From an uncultured Thiothrix sp. (GTDB taxonomy: Bacteria > Pseudomonadota > Gammaproteobacteria > Thiotrichales > Thiotrichaceae), in contig NZ_CALMZC010000021.1 in assembly GCF_937873765.1 (NCBI RefSeq), forward strand, positions 25,342 through 89,341: a stretch of 64,000 nucleotides of DNA. The letters are read 5' to 3'. Made by a program: the position numbers and the translations under genes. Positions within the stretch are counted from its first letter, which is position 1, and the number at the start of each line of letters is the position of its first letter. The notes under the pieces are model-generated. The model was not told where the DNA came from. It did no database searches and saw nothing but the letters and a program-made list of their open reading frames with translations. This document shows, in pieces, positions 29,136 through 39,520 of this stretch.

Positions 29136-32100
29136 ATGCATAACAATAAGCAACGCTCAAGTTATTTAAGCTACTTGTTAGGTCTAATGATCGTGAGCTG
29201 GCAGTTTAGCGTAGTAGCTGATGATTCAGAAATATACTCTGCTGCTAAACCCGCAGCTAACCCCAATATACTGTTCTTACTCGATAACTCTGGGAGTATG
29301 GCTTTTAAGGATGTAGATGATGGTAGTGGAGGAACGAAGACTCGGATGAGCGTGTTGCAGGAGGTGTTTGCTGATGTTATTGCTAATGCACCCCCCAATT
29401 TGAATATTGGGCTAATGCGTTACGGTGGAGAGGAAACTGCTGATCCTAGTGGAGTTAGCTTTCCAATTAAACCGATTGACTCTGAAGCTCTACCTATTAT
29501 CTCCAGTAGCATTCCTTTTGCTCAAGATAATTTACCCGATCCAACAGCAGGACAAACTGTGCGTGAGTTTTTGCCCTTAGTGGTTAATAGTTGGCAAGCG
29601 GTTGGTGCAACCCCCATTGTTGATTCACTCGCTGAGGCTGCTCGTTATTATCGTGGTGAGCAAGTCAGTAGTTTCGGTGCTTTAAAGCCTGGGCATGTGC
29701 GTGCTGCTCATCCCTCTACTTATAGTGGTAACTTAAGCTATGATGCTTGTGGGAGTTATTCCTTGCCTTTTTCCTGCAATAAGACAGCAGGTGCTTGTTA
29801 CTATGAAATCGTTCCTGGGAGCTGTTCTACTCAGTGGGTCGATCTAGGTTGTTCGCAGTTTGAGGCCACTAATGATGCTTGTTGTGCCTCAACTCCTGTC
29901 AGTTTTAATGAGGCTGGGCAACCGACCGCTTGGGAGTGTACCGGCGGATATACCTGCCCAGGCTATAATTATGCAAATTGTTTAGTTCCTGCTGGGCAAG
30001 TAGAGGCGGAGGTTTGTGAACAACGTTTTTGTATGGAGCAAATGACCGGCACAGCTAACTATATTTCCCCCCTAACTTCAGAGTGTCAGTCGAATTACAT
30101 TGTATTTATGTCGGATGGTCGACCCGAAGGTATGAATGGGATTATCAATTATCCAGTATCACAAAGTCTAATTGAAACTACGATTGGCAAAGCTTGCCTG
30201 AACTCTCCTTCAGGCTATCCAGCCGGGACTTGTGGCCCGGAGATTGCCGAATACTTAGCTAACGAAGATCAAAGTGCTAGTTTAGATGGCAAACAAACCA
30301 TTGAAACTTTCACCATTGCATTTGCTTTAAATGATCCAGATGGTACTCAGTATTTAAAAAGCATGGCCGAAGCAGGTCACTTAAAAGTAGCTAATAATGC
30401 TAATCAGTTGCGGGATGCTTTAACACAGGTACTTGCGCAAGCCACTAGCACCCATAAAACAGCTACAGCAGAACCAGTCTATGCTGCTGCCCGCCCTTTG
30501 AAGATGGCACAGTTAGTTGCCCAAGCTGCTAGGGATGATACTAATCCTTTAGTCAGCACTTGGGCCTTATGGAGAAGTTTCTTAAATAATCCAGATTTAG
30601 CGAAAGCGATGTTGAACTTATTTGAGCCTTCTCTTTTTACAGGCAGTGCCCCTAGTTTAGCAGCAACTAATAGTAATTTTTTTGATGCTAGTAGTGTTAA
30701 AGACTTAACTGAGGCTTTCACCTCGATTATTGGCCGCGTACAGTCTTCAGCATCTTCTTTTGCTTCACCAACCTATAAAGTTGACCCAAATAGTTATCTG
30801 GCTCATTCTGATGAGATCTTTCTTCCGGTGTTTGTACGTACCCCCAACGCTCGCTGGCAAGGTAATTTGAAGAAGTTCAAGCTAGAAAACAGTGTAATTG
30901 TGGGTAAGAGTGACTCTGAATCAACTCAGCCTGCTGTAAATGCCGAAGGACAGTTTTTAGATAGTGCTTGGGATTTCTGGGGTAGTGCTGCCAGTGGCGC
31001 TAATGTTGCTGAAGGTGGCGTCGCAAGTTTATTAGATCCTGCCAGCCGTGTGGCATTAACGAATAATACGAGTTCTTTAGTTCCGCTAGACAATACGCTG
31101 AACAAAGTTGCTTTAGGTAATGCAGCTATGAGTGATGAAGAGCGTGCTGCACTGATTCAGTTTGCCAAAGGTTATGCTGAAGATGGTTCAGCCTTGCACT
31201 ATCTAGGCGATATTATGAATAGTAAGCCAGTGATAGTACGCGATATCAACAATAAATCTTATGTCTTAGCTGGGAGTAATGATGGTTACTTACATGCTTT
31301 TGATGCAGACACAGGGTTAGAAAAATGGGCGTTTATGCCAAATGTCCTGCTGAAGAATCTGAAAGCTTTAAAAGAGAATGCTATTACCGAACAGCATTTA
31401 TATGGCGTCGATGGCCCGCTGACGGTTTGGTACGACGATAAAAACAAGGATGGCCAAATTAAAAAGGCTGACGGTGAAGGCATCTATGTGTATTTTGGTT
31501 TGCGTCGTGGCGGAAGTGCTTACTATGCCTTAGATATTACGGACATGAGTGATGTTGCTTATCCTAAATTAGCTTGGCAGTTTAGTAAGGATACCTCTGG
31601 CTTTAATAACTTAGGGGAGTCTTGGTCTAAGCCCGTGTTGGCAAAATTAAGAGTTGCGGATAGTAATGCTGACTCCGGTAGTACCGTGAAGGATGTCCTA
31701 GTCATTGGCGGCGGTTTTGATCCAATTTTAGAAAATCAAGATCCTAGTACACGTACCATTCACTCCATAGGCAATGATGTTTATATTATTGATGCACGCA
31801 CTGGTGAGCTTATCTGGTCTTTACGTACACATGTTTCTGCAGGAACAGACTTAAAACATAGTGTACCGGGTGATATTCGGGTAATGGACATGGATCGAAA
31901 TGGACTGTTGGATCGCCTGTACTTTGGTGATACTGGAGGAAATATTTGGCGGGTTGATATGGATGTAGATGTTAAAGATACCGATTCTAGTACGCTCTAT
32001 GATTATACCAAAGCACGTTTAAGTAAGTTTGCTGAATTAGGTGGTACAGGTGCTGATAAACGGATGTTCTATTATGAGCCTGATGTAGCAGTCACACGTA

Positions 32101-32795
32101 TCAAAGGGCAAGATTTATTGACCCTAGCGGTAGGCAGTGGTTATCGCTCACATCCACTTTCTAAGGCTATTAAGGATCGTTTCTATGTGTTGGTAGATCG
32201 CCACCCCTTTGCTGAACCAGATACCGCCGTATTTCCTCTAAAAGAAGATGGAAATTTAGCGAACTTAACTAACCTAGATGGTACGACCAACTTATTGACT
32301 AGTCCTAATTTAAACGGTTGGTACTACGATCTGCCCAATCCTGCTGAGAAGGTCTTGGCTAGCCCCTTAACTTTTATGAACAAAATTGTCTTCACCACAT
32401 TTGCTGTAGCCGAAGACCAAACTACAAATTCGCCCTGTGATGTTTCCACTAGCGTTGGACGTGCCTATGTGCTGGATTTATTCAGCGGTTTAGCTGTGGC
32501 AGCCTTAAATCCTGATAAGCCTAACGAGAAAGTGCGTTCTAATATTATCGCTTTGGATGAAATTCCTGATACACCCCAGTTGGTTTTTAAACAGCCCATG
32601 GCAGCAGGTGGTGGCGCTTGTACTGAAACAGATTGTGTCCAAGGCCTAGAAGTACGCATTGGTAAAATGCAACATGCGTTATTAGATGACAACAATATGA
32701 ATAATAGCAGCAGCAATGCTGTCGATCGGATTGATTTGGGTAATATCTTGCCACGGATTTTCTGGTTGGATCGAGATGTAAATAACGATGATTAA
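29136..32795 (+). CDS. pilY1: PilY1 type IV pilus tip adhesin, second copy
   Basis: The 1219-residue paralogue has a signal peptide ending near VVADDSE. The A-domain MIDAS reads DNSGS (residues 50-54). A different Cys-rich insertion lies at about 200-300. The propeller carries an EF-hand-like loop (DKNKDGQIKKAD) and DRNGLLDRLYFGDTGGN. The N-terminal variable regions differ much more from copy one than the C-terminal propeller does. That suggests different tip ligands on a common docking platform (inference). GGAAGCG is the ribosome binding site. The stop overlaps prmC by 4 nt, convergent. Confidence 0.93.
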   Translation: MHNNKQRSSYLSYLLGLMIVSWQFSVVADDSEIYSAAKPAANPNILFLLDNSGSMAFKDVDDGSGGTKTRMSVLQEVFADVIANAPPNLNIGLMRYGGEETADPSGVSFPIKPIDSEALPIISSSIPFAQDNLPDPTAGQTVREFLPLVVNSWQAVGATPIVDSLAEAARYYRGEQVSSFGALKPGHVRAAHPSTYSGNLSYDACGSYSLPFSCNKTAGACYYEIVPGSCSTQWVDLGCSQFEATNDACCASTPVSFNEAGQPTAWECTGGYTCPGYNYANCLVPAGQVEAEVCEQRFCMEQMTGTANYISPLTSECQSNYIVFMSDGRPEGMNGIINYPVSQSLIETTIGKACLNSPSGYPAGTCGPEIAEYLANEDQSASLDGKQTIETFTIAFALNDPDGTQYLKSMAEAGHLKVANNANQLRDALTQVLAQATSTHKTATAEPVYAAARPLKMAQLVAQAARDDTNPLVSTWALWRSFLNNPDLAKAMLNLFEPSLFTGSAPSLAATNSNFFDASSVKDLTEAFTSIIGRVQSSASSFASPTYKVDPNSYLAHSDEIFLPVFVRTPNARWQGNLKKFKLENSVIVGKSDSESTQPAVNAEGQFLDSAWDFWGSAASGANVAEGGVASLLDPASRVALTNNTSSLVPLDNTLNKVALGNAAMSDEERAALIQFAKGYAEDGSALHYLGDIMNSKPVIVRDINNKSYVLAGSNDGYLHAFDADTGLEKWAFMPNVLLKNLKALKENAITEQHLYGVDGPLTVWYDDKNKDGQIKKADGEGIYVYFGLRRGGSAYYALDITDMSDVAYPKLAWQFSKDTSGFNNLGESWSKPVLAKLRVADSNADSGSTVKDVLVIGGGFDPILENQDPSTRTIHSIGNDVYIIDARTGELIWSLRTHVSAGTDLKHSVPGDIRVMDMDRNGLLDRLYFGDTGGNIWRVDMDVDVKDTDSSTLYDYTKARLSKFAELGGTGADKRMFYYEPDVAVTRIKGQDLLTLAVGSGYRSHPLSKAIKDRFYVLVDRHPFAEPDTAVFPLKEDGNLANLTNLDGTTNLLTSPNLNGWYYDLPNPAEKVLASPLTFMNKIVFTTFAVAEDQTTNSPCDVSTSVGRAYVLDLFSGLAVAALNPDKPNEKVRSNIIALDEIPDTPQLVFKQPMAAGGGACTETDCVQGLEVRIGKMQHALLDDNNMNNSSSNAVDRIDLGNILPRIFWLDRDVNNDD

Positions 32796-33643
32796 ACGAT
32801 GGTGTGAGGGAAACGACCGAGACTAACTCGGTCATTTCCACCCAAGTCTTGATAACAGCCTATCTCGGTGTAGCCTGTGTTTTTTAAGAGCTGGGTCACG
32901 ACTAAACTCTGGTCATAACCATGCTCTAAGAGTAACCAACCTAGGTCTTTTAAATAAGGTGGTGCAGTTTGAATCAAGTAGCTTAGATCTTTTAATCCGT
33001 CTACACCCGCGCTCAAAGCTAAGCGTGGTTCAAAGCGCAGATCCCCTTGCTCTAAGTGGGGATCGGATTCTGCAATATAAGGTGGGTTGGAGATGATCAA
33101 ATCGAAGCGACTAGCCTGATCTAAAGCACTCAACCAATCCGAGTGCATTAATCTCACATTATTAAGCCTTAGTTTGAGTTGATTGCGCTCGGCAACGGCT
33201 AGCGCTTCGGCTGATTTATCCAATGCTATGATCTCGGCATCGGGACGCTCTTTAGCAAGTGCTAAGGCAATAGCTCCAGTACCTGTACCTAAGTCAAGAA
33301 GCTTAGGAGCGCTATAAGATTCTAAGCGTTCTAAAGCTAATTGCACGATCAATTCAGTGTCCGGCCGGGGAATTAAAGTTGCTGCGGATACTTCTAGCTC
33401 CATTCCCCAAAACTCACGGTAGCCTAATAAATAGGCAACAGGAGTGCCTTGTAAGCGTTGGTTCACTAGGCTGTGAAACTCAGCATAGTGTTCTGAATTA
33501 AGTTCTTGTTCAGGCCAAGTAAATAAGTAGCTACGATGTTTAGCTAACACTTTACACAACAAGAGCTCAGCATCTAAACGAGCACTGTCGGAGCTAGACG
33601 CTAACGCCTGAGTAGCTTGTTGAAGTGCTGAGCGAATTTGCAC
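32792..33643 (-). CDS. prmC: Peptide chain release factor N5-glutamine methyltransferase PrmC
   Basis: PrmC methylates the Gln of the GGQ motif in release factors RF1 and RF2. The 283-residue protein has an N-terminal helical domain and a SAM-binding core: LLDLGTGTGAIALALA near residue 118, and the substrate motif ISNPPYIAESD near residue 183. Its substrate RF1 is encoded 8 nt upstream on the same strand. Confidence 0.97.
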   Translation of the reverse strand: MQIRSALQQATQALASSSDSARLDAELLLCKVLAKHRSYLFTWPEQELNSEHYAEFHSLVNQRLQGTPVAYLLGYREFWGMELEVSAATLIPRPDTELIVQLALERLESYSAPKLLDLGTGTGAIALALAKERPDAEIIALDKSAEALAVAERNQLKLRLNNVRLMHSDWLSALDQASRFDLIISNPPYIAESDPHLEQGDLRFEPRLALSAGVDGLKDLSYLIQTAPPYLKDLGWLLLEHGYDQSLVVTQLLKNTGYTEIGCYQDLGGNDRVSLGRFPHTIV

Positions 33644-33651
33644 GAAAAATT

Positions 33652-34731
33652 TTACTCGCCAGCTAAGGCGGTTAATTGATCGGCTTGATATTCATGTACT
33701 AAGGGGTCAATCACTTGATCAAGGCTACCGGCAATAATATCGTCTAGTTTATATAAGGTAAGGTTGATACGATGATCAGTGACCCGTCCTTGTGGAAAGT
33801 TATAGGTGCGAATTCGTTCAGAGCGATCACCCGTTCCCACTAAATTACGGCGGGTCTCAGCTTGTTCAGATTGCTGCTTGGTACGCTCAATTTCTAACAA
33901 GCGCGACTGCAATAAAGACATTGCACGGGCGCGGTTCTTGTGTTGTGAACGCTCATCTTGGCATTCAACCACTAGACCCGAGGGAATGTGTGTGATTCGG
34001 ATTGCGGAGTCGGTTTTGTTGATATGCTGACCACCAGCACCGGAAGCACGGAAGGTATCAACGCGTAAATCGGCTGGACTAATTGCTTGTGCTTCCACCT
34101 CATCGGCTTCAGGCATCACTGCAACCGTAGCAGCTGAAGTATGAATCCGACCTTGTGATTCCGTTTCGGGTACACGTTGTACGCGATGTGCACCCGATTC
34201 AAATTTCAAGCGCGAATACACATTGCTGCCCATAATGCGAGCGATAATTTCTTTAAAGCCACCGTGCTCGCCATCGCTTTGGCTGACCACTTCTACTTGC
34301 CAACGCCGTTGTTCAGCATAACGGGCGTACATGCGGAAGAGATCGCCTGCAAAAATAGCGGCTTCATCACCCCCCGTACCTGCGCGCACTTCAAGGAAAA
34401 TATTACTGCCATCATGTGGATCTTTAGGGAGTAGTAGTTTTTGTAGCTCGATTTCCTGCTCATCGCGCTGCGTTTTGGCAGTGGATAATTCTTCTTCCGC
34501 CATATCACGCATTTCTGGATCAGTCAGCATCTCTTGCGCAGTTGCAAGGTCATCCAGAATTTGTTGATAGGCACGAAAGCCTAAAGCAACAGGTTCTAGT
34601 TGGCTGTATTCAATGGATAATTTGCGAAATTGATCTTGATCAGCAATGACCTCATTCTCGCCTAGTAATGCTGCGATTTCGGCGTAGCGTTCATTCAAAT
34701 TTTCTAGTTTTTGTAGGATCGATTCTTTCAC
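33652..34731 (-). CDS. prfA: Peptide chain release factor 1 PrfA
   Basis: RF1 recognises UAA and UAG and triggers peptide release. The length of 359 residues is normal. The GGQ motif lies in [13 protein letters not shown] near residue 235. The codon-recognition loop PxT region is [14 protein letters not shown]. The start is GTG at 34731, three nt after the hemA stop. hemA-prfA-prmC is a conserved gammaproteobacterial operon. Confidence 0.97.
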   Translation of the reverse strand: MKESILQKLENLNERYAEIAALLGENEVIADQDQFRKLSIEYSQLEPVALGFRAYQQILDDLATAQEMLTDPEMRDMAEEELSTAKTQRDEQEIELQKLLLPKDPHDGSNIFLEVRAGTGGDEAAIFAGDLFRMYARYAEQRRWQVEVVSQSDGEHGGFKEIIARIMGSNVYSRLKFESGAHRVQRVPETESQGRIHTSAATVAVMPEADEVEAQAISPADLRVDTFRASGAGGQHINKTDSAIRITHIPSGLVVECQDERSQHKNRARAMSLLQSRLLEIERTKQQSEQAETRRNLVGTGDRSERIRTYNFPQGRVTDHRINLTLYKLDDIIAGSLDQVIDPLVHEYQADQLTALAGE

Positions 34732-34734
34732 AGT

Positions 34735-35988
34735 CTAGGCTTCGTCAATGAGGTTAAAGAGGGTTTTGGCATTTGCCAATAATACATCATTTCCGCTTTG
34801 TGCGGCTTGATTCATGCTTTGAATCGGTGCGTGTGTGAGCTTATTAGTCAGAGTATTCGCTAGAAACTCAAGGACTTCAGCCGCCTCTTTGTGCTGTAGC
34901 ATCTTCTGCGCACGCGCTAATACTTCATCCCGAATGGCTTCATTTTGTTGGCGGAACTGGCGGATGGTGTCGCGATGTTCTTGGGCGCGTAACCAACCCA
35001 TAAAGCTTTCCACTTCATCTAATACCATGCTTTCGGCTTGCTCAGCCGCCGCTCGGCGCGATTGTAGATTTTCCTCAATCACTGATTGCAGATCATCAAC
35101 AGTATATAAATAGACATCATCTAATTGCCCCACTTCCGGTTCAATATCGCGGGGTACGGCAATATCGACCATAAACATAGGGCGATGTTTACGCACTTTT
35201 AAAGCACGCTCAACCATGCCTTTGCCAATAATCGGTAAGGGGGCGGCTGTGGAGGAAATAACAATATCGGCTTTAGGTAAATAATCGGCAATATCCGGTA
35301 AGCCAATCGCTAAGCCATGATAGGGTTCAGCCACTTTACGTGCACGTTCAACATTCCGATTTGCCACAATAATATGCCCGATTTTGTTTGCGTTTAAGTG
35401 TCTCCCCACTAGTTCAATGGTTTCGCCTGCACCGACTAATAAAGCCGTTTGTTTTTCTAATTGGCTAAAAATTTGTTTGGATAAACTGACCGCAGCAAAA
35501 GCGACTGACACTGGGTTCGCGCCAATACTGGTTTGAGTACGGACTTTTTTAGCAGTATTAAAGGCATGTTGCATTAAATGGGTGAGTTGATGCCCTGTCG
35601 TTTGCGCTTCTGTCGCGGTTTGCAAAGCCGTTTTGAGTTGCCCCAAAATTTGTGGCTCACCTAAAACTAAAGAGTCTAAGCCACAAGCAACCCGCATGGC
35701 ATGTTGAATCGCTTGCTCTTCTTGGTAAACAAATAGATAAGGTTGTAATTTATGTTGGGGTAGATTATGAAAACGTGCTAGCCAGCTAATCAGTTGCTCA
35801 AGTTGTTCCGGTTCGTGGCAGGTGGCATATAATTCAGTACGGTTACAAGTAGAGAGAATCAAATGCTCTTGAGCTAGCGGTTTAGCGGCGTGCAGAGCCT
35901 CTAATAAACGCTCAGGCGAGAAAGCAACCTGTTCACGAATGGCAACAGGGGCTGTTCTATGATTGACACCAACAACAAAAATCGACAT
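34735..35988 (-). CDS. hemA: Glutamyl-tRNA reductase HemA
   Basis: HemA reduces glutamyl-tRNA(Glu) to glutamate-1-semialdehyde, the first committed step of tetrapyrrole synthesis. The 417-residue protein has VGVNHRTAPVAIREQ at the N-terminus and the catalytic cysteine in STCNRTELYA near residue 50. GLDSLVLGEPQILGQLK follows near 105, the NADPH domain begins ALLVGAGETIELVG, and the C-terminal dimerisation helix is present. It is divergent from the TPR lipoprotein gene; about 150 bp between them should hold both promoters. Confidence 0.97.
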   Translation of the reverse strand: MSIFVVGVNHRTAPVAIREQVAFSPERLLEALHAAKPLAQEHLILSTCNRTELYATCHEPEQLEQLISWLARFHNLPQHKLQPYLFVYQEEQAIQHAMRVACGLDSLVLGEPQILGQLKTALQTATEAQTTGHQLTHLMQHAFNTAKKVRTQTSIGANPVSVAFAAVSLSKQIFSQLEKQTALLVGAGETIELVGRHLNANKIGHIIVANRNVERARKVAEPYHGLAIGLPDIADYLPKADIVISSTAAPLPIIGKGMVERALKVRKHRPMFMVDIAVPRDIEPEVGQLDDVYLYTVDDLQSVIEENLQSRRAAAEQAESMVLDEVESFMGWLRAQEHRDTIRQFRQQNEAIRDEVLARAQKMLQHKEAAEVLEFLANTLTNKLTHAPIQSMNQAAQSGNDVLLANAKTLFNLIDEA

Positions 35989-36137
35989 CCAGAGCGTGAT
36001 TACCGCATATACATTCTATTTTCAGAACCGCGGATTTTCTGATACGTTATGCAGGATTACAAGGTGGTCTGATGAATATACCTTTAAAACCAAGCCAATT
36101 CGACTATTAACGGTATCCTTGGATGCTGGAGTTGCCT

Positions 36138-37898
36138 ATGTCCCGTTTTCATATTTCCCATCGTTTTGTAGGACTGTCACTTGCTGTCGTCATTGCAGGC
36201 TGTACAGTTGGCACCCAAAGTTTCGCTGAACCACCAGCAGCCTTAGCGACTTTAGCGGGGCCTTTATTACCTAAGCAGCCTTTTCAATCAGAGGCTAGCT
36301 ACCAACTTTATAATACGCTCGTTGCGGAAATGCTGATTCGTCAAGGCAAGATCAAACAAGCGGCTCAGCATTATGTGCTCGCAGTGGGGCAGAGCAAAGA
36401 CAAAACCTTAGCCAAACGTGCCACTGAAATCTCTATTCAAGCAGGTGAGCCGGTGCTAGCTAAAGCTGCTTTAGACCAATGGGCAAGCTTAGAACCCGAT
36501 ACTGTTGAAGTTCATCAATATCGAGTACTCCTGAATGCTCAACTGGGCAACTATGATGCAGCGGTCGAAGATGTCGTTTGGGTGCGGGATTATATCGAGA
36601 AAAAAGAAGGACATGGTTTTGAATATGTCGTTTCCTTATTAGCATTGGATGCAGGCGCTGCGAATGCTTATGAAGTGATTAAGCGGTATGCAGCTAAGGT
36701 AGAAAATACACCAAAAGTGCAGTTGGTCATGGCGACTTTTGCCTTAAGTGCTAACAAAACTGACGCAGTATTAGAAGGTACAGAGGCAGTTCAAAAAAAC
36801 GGCGATGCTGCCCAAAAAGAAGAGGCTGCACGTTTACGTGCTAAAGCTTTGCTAAGTATGGAGCGGGTTTCAGATGCGCTTAGTAGTTTAGAACCCTATG
36901 CGAAAAGTACTAAAAATCAAGAGTTAAAACTCGAATATGGTCGTATGTTGATCATGGCGGATCGTCGTGAAGATGCGCGACCGATTTATAAGCAGCTGTA
37001 TGCTGATCAGCCTGAGAATGCAGATATCCTTTATACTTTAGGTTTATTATATTTAGAGCAAGAAGAATTCACCTTTGCTGAGCCACTCATGAAAAAGTTG
37101 CTGGAAATTCCTGAGCGCAAGTACGAAGCTAATTATTTTATGGCTCAAATCTATGAAGGGCAAAAGCGTACCGAGGAAGCTTTGAAGGCTTATGACGAGG
37201 CCTTAAATGGTGATTTTGCGCGTGATGCAATTGGTCGAAAATCTGCTTTATTACACAAAGAAAAAGGTTTAGCGGCTGCTGAAGCTTGGCTCGATAGTTT
37301 ATTAGAGCGCGCAACTATTCCTGAGCAAAAAGTCGCAACCCTAATGGCTAAAGGGCAGTTATTACATGATGCCGCTGAATACCAAAAAGCAATCGATACT
37401 TTTAATAAAGCAGAAGAATTTGGTAGTAAAAAGCGTGACATTTTCTATGCCCGCTCTTTAAGTTATGACCGCATGGGTAATGTCGAGCAGGCTGAAAAAG
37501 ATTTACGTGAGGTTGTGCGTCTTGATCCCAAAGATGCTGATGCTCTAAATGCACTAGGCTATATGCTGGTGGTAAACACAACGCGTTATCAAGATGCCTA
37601 TGCTCTCATTAAGCAAGCTTTAGACCTCCGTCCTGATAGTCCGGCAGTCATGGATAGTATGGGCTGGGTAATGTTCAAGACGGGTGATGCTAGAGGGGCT
37701 GAAGAGTGGTTACGTAAAGCTTACGATAAAATGCCTGATCCAGAAATTGGTGCGCATTTAGTAGAAGTCTTAGCGGTGAATAATAAGTTAGAAGAAGCGC
37801 GTAAGCTATTTAAGGAACTGACAGCTAAATATCCAAATGATAAGCAACTAGCAGATGTCAAACAGCGTGTTGCTGATTTAGCAGAGAAAACGAATTAA
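36138..37898 (+). CDS. TPR-repeat outer-membrane lipoprotein (PA4667-like position)
   Basis: The product is 586 residues. The ATG at 36138 has GGAG 7 nt upstream; a frame starting 15 nt earlier includes that site. A signal with lipobox VIAGC makes it a lipoprotein. The rest is a run of tetratricopeptide repeats, clear at about 290-400 (AEFTFAEPLMKKLLE-type units) and 440-540 (AEKDLREVVRLDPKDADALN, ALIKQALDLRPDSPAVMDSMG). Its place between hemA and lolB matches a conserved Pseudomonas-type locus. The role is unknown; a scaffold or chaperone function in the envelope is a guess. Confidence 0.82.
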   Translation: MSRFHISHRFVGLSLAVVIAGCTVGTQSFAEPPAALATLAGPLLPKQPFQSEASYQLYNTLVAEMLIRQGKIKQAAQHYVLAVGQSKDKTLAKRATEISIQAGEPVLAKAALDQWASLEPDTVEVHQYRVLLNAQLGNYDAAVEDVVWVRDYIEKKEGHGFEYVVSLLALDAGAANAYEVIKRYAAKVENTPKVQLVMATFALSANKTDAVLEGTEAVQKNGDAAQKEEAARLRAKALLSMERVSDALSSLEPYAKSTKNQELKLEYGRMLIMADRREDARPIYKQLYADQPENADILYTLGLLYLEQEEFTFAEPLMKKLLEIPERKYEANYFMAQIYEGQKRTEEALKAYDEALNGDFARDAIGRKSALLHKEKGLAAAEAWLDSLLERATIPEQKVATLMAKGQLLHDAAEYQKAIDTFNKAEEFGSKKRDIFYARSLSYDRMGNVEQAEKDLREVVRLDPKDADALNALGYMLVVNTTRYQDAYALIKQALDLRPDSPAVMDSMGWVMFKTGDARGAEEWLRKAYDKMPDPEIGAHLVEVLAVNNKLEEARKLFKELTAKYPNDKQLADVKQRVADLAEKTN

Positions 37899-37916
37899 AT
37901 GTTCAGGGAAGAGTCG

Positions 37917-38561
37917 ATGAAGCAAATTTACTTAGCACTGGCTTGTGTAGGAATACTAAGTTTAGCTGGTTGTGCTAATCAGCCCAAACCAGCAGCTCCG
38001 GGCGCGGTCGTCAATCCAATCGCAGGCGGGGCAGAAGCAGCTTGGGCAGAGCGTCAGCGAGTATTTGCGCAAATGCAGCAGTGGCAATTAAAAGGACGGG
38101 TTGGCTTACAATTACGTGAGCAAAGTTGGTCCTTCGGTTTAGATTGGGTGCAGCGTGGTAATCGCCAATATGAGATGCAGATTAAGAATCCACTGACGGG
38201 TGGCTTAATGGCAACTGTGATGGAAACTGGAGCACAAGTCACCCTGAAAGCGTCTGATGGCAAGACTTATCAAGATACTGATGCTGAACGTCTATTAGCT
38301 AAGCAGTTGAAAATGAATTTGCCGTTGAGGAATTTGCAATACTGGGCACGCGGCGTTCCTTCACCTACCTCGCCTGTTGATGCTGTGAAGCTAGATGCGT
38401 ATGGTCGACCCACACGCCTACAACAAGCGGGCTGGGTGATTGACTATCCTAGTTATGAGGGCAATGGTGCACAGGCTTTACCAAGCAAGGTGCAATTAGA
38501 AAAAGCATCAGAGCGCATTAAAGCCAAAGTAGTCGCTAAAGAATGGAAAACTCGTTTCTAA
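37917..38561 (+). CDS. lolB: Outer-membrane lipoprotein insertion receptor LolB
   Basis: LolB takes lipoproteins from LolA and inserts them into the outer membrane, and is itself a lipoprotein. The ATG at 37917 follows AGGGAAGAG and gives 214 residues; an upstream ATG at 37899 lacks a site. The lipobox is LAGC. The beta-barrel core is shown by QWQLKGRVGLQLREQSWSFG, then NPLTGGLMATVMETG and LRNLQYWARGVPSP, all LolB patterns. It overlaps ispE by 19 nt. Confidence 0.92.
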   Translation: MKQIYLALACVGILSLAGCANQPKPAAPGAVVNPIAGGAEAAWAERQRVFAQMQQWQLKGRVGLQLREQSWSFGLDWVQRGNRQYEMQIKNPLTGGLMATVMETGAQVTLKASDGKTYQDTDAERLLAKQLKMNLPLRNLQYWARGVPSPTSPVDAVKLDAYGRPTRLQQAGWVIDYPSYEGNGAQALPSKVQLEKASERIKAKVVAKEWKTRF

Positions 38562-39400
38562 GTGCTCCTCTGGTTTTACCAGCTCCGGCTAAGCTTAATC
38601 TTTTCCTGCATATTACTGGTCGGCGCGCAGATGGTTATCATCTGCTCCAGACCTTATTTCAGTTTTTAGATTATAGCGATGAGATTAGTCTGCAGTTACG
38701 GACAGATGACCAAGTTACACGCTCTATAGGTTCACCGTTTGTTCCCGAAAATGACGATTTGGTCGTAAAAGCAGCGCGTTTATTGCAACAAACAACAGCT
38801 TGTAAATTCGGCGTTGATATAAAAGTAAACAAAAGATTGCCAATAGGTGGTGGCCTAGGTGGTGGCAGCTCGGATGCTGCAACCGTGCTAGTGGGGCTGA
38901 ATTGGCTATGGGGCTGTGGTCTATCAATCGATGCACTTGCCGCTCTGGGCTTGGGTTTGGGGGCGGATGTACCCGTATTTGTGCGCGGTCAAGCTGCTTG
39001 GGCTGAGGGGGTCGGGGAGTTGCTTGAACCGGTCACTATTCCAGAAAAATGGTACTTTGTCTTGCATCCGAATGTGCATATTTCGACCGCTGAAATTTTT
39101 GCAACAGATAGCTTGACAAGAAACTGCAAACCCATCAGAATGGCGGCCTTTCTTGCAGGGCAAACAACCAATGTGTTCGAGCCAGTAGTACGAAAGAAGC
39201 ATCCTGAAGTCACTAATGCATTTAAGTGGCTGGGAAATAAAGCAAAATTAACAGGCACTGGTGCTTGTTTGTTTATAGAGTTTGACGATGAAAAGTCGGC
39301 TCAGATAATAGCAAAAAATCTACCAAAACAGTGGTCAGGTTTTGTAGCCAAAGGTCGATGTAAATCGCCTTTATATGAAAAGCTAAACACCTTAAGTTAG
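38543..39400 (+). CDS. ispE: 4-diphosphocytidyl-2-C-methyl-D-erythritol kinase IspE
   Basis: IspE phosphorylates CDP-ME in the isoprenoid pathway between the IspD and IspF steps. It is a GHMP kinase of 285 residues. [20 protein letters not shown] starts the fold, the ATP loop is [15 protein letters not shown] near residue 96, and the third GHMP motif is [10 protein letters not shown] near residue 238. It overlaps lolB and is followed by tRNA-Gln after 12 nt. Confidence 0.97.
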   Translation: MENSFLSAPLVLPAPAKLNLFLHITGRRADGYHLLQTLFQFLDYSDEISLQLRTDDQVTRSIGSPFVPENDDLVVKAARLLQQTTACKFGVDIKVNKRLPIGGGLGGGSSDAATVLVGLNWLWGCGLSIDALAALGLGLGADVPVFVRGQAAWAEGVGELLEPVTIPEKWYFVLHPNVHISTAEIFATDSLTRNCKPIRMAAFLAGQTTNVFEPVVRKKHPEVTNAFKWLGNKAKLTGTGACLFIEFDDEKSAQIIAKNLPKQWSGFVAKGRCKSPLYEKLNTLS

Positions 39401-39412
39401 AAAGTTCTTTGA

Positions 39413-39487
39413 TGGGCTGTCGCCAAGCGGTAAGGCAGCGGATTTTGATTCCGCCATACCTAGGTTCGAATCCTAGCAGCCCAGCCA
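39413..39487 (+). tRNA. tRNA-Gln (TTG anticodon)
   Basis: The 75-nt gene includes an encoded CCA. The acceptor stem TGGGCTG pairs with CAGCCCA and the discriminator is G. The anticodon stem GCGGA/TCCGC encloses the loop TTTTGAT, reading TTG. The T-arm contains GGTTCGAATCC. It lies between ispE and prs as in Pseudomonas-type genomes. Confidence 0.97.
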
Positions 39488-39520
39488 TCCCCCTGTCTTA
39501 TATTCAATGCGAGACACCCC

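Noticed and set aside
33792..35113. Plus-strand frames over prfA and hemA
   Set aside because: These are antisense shadows of two highly conserved genes.
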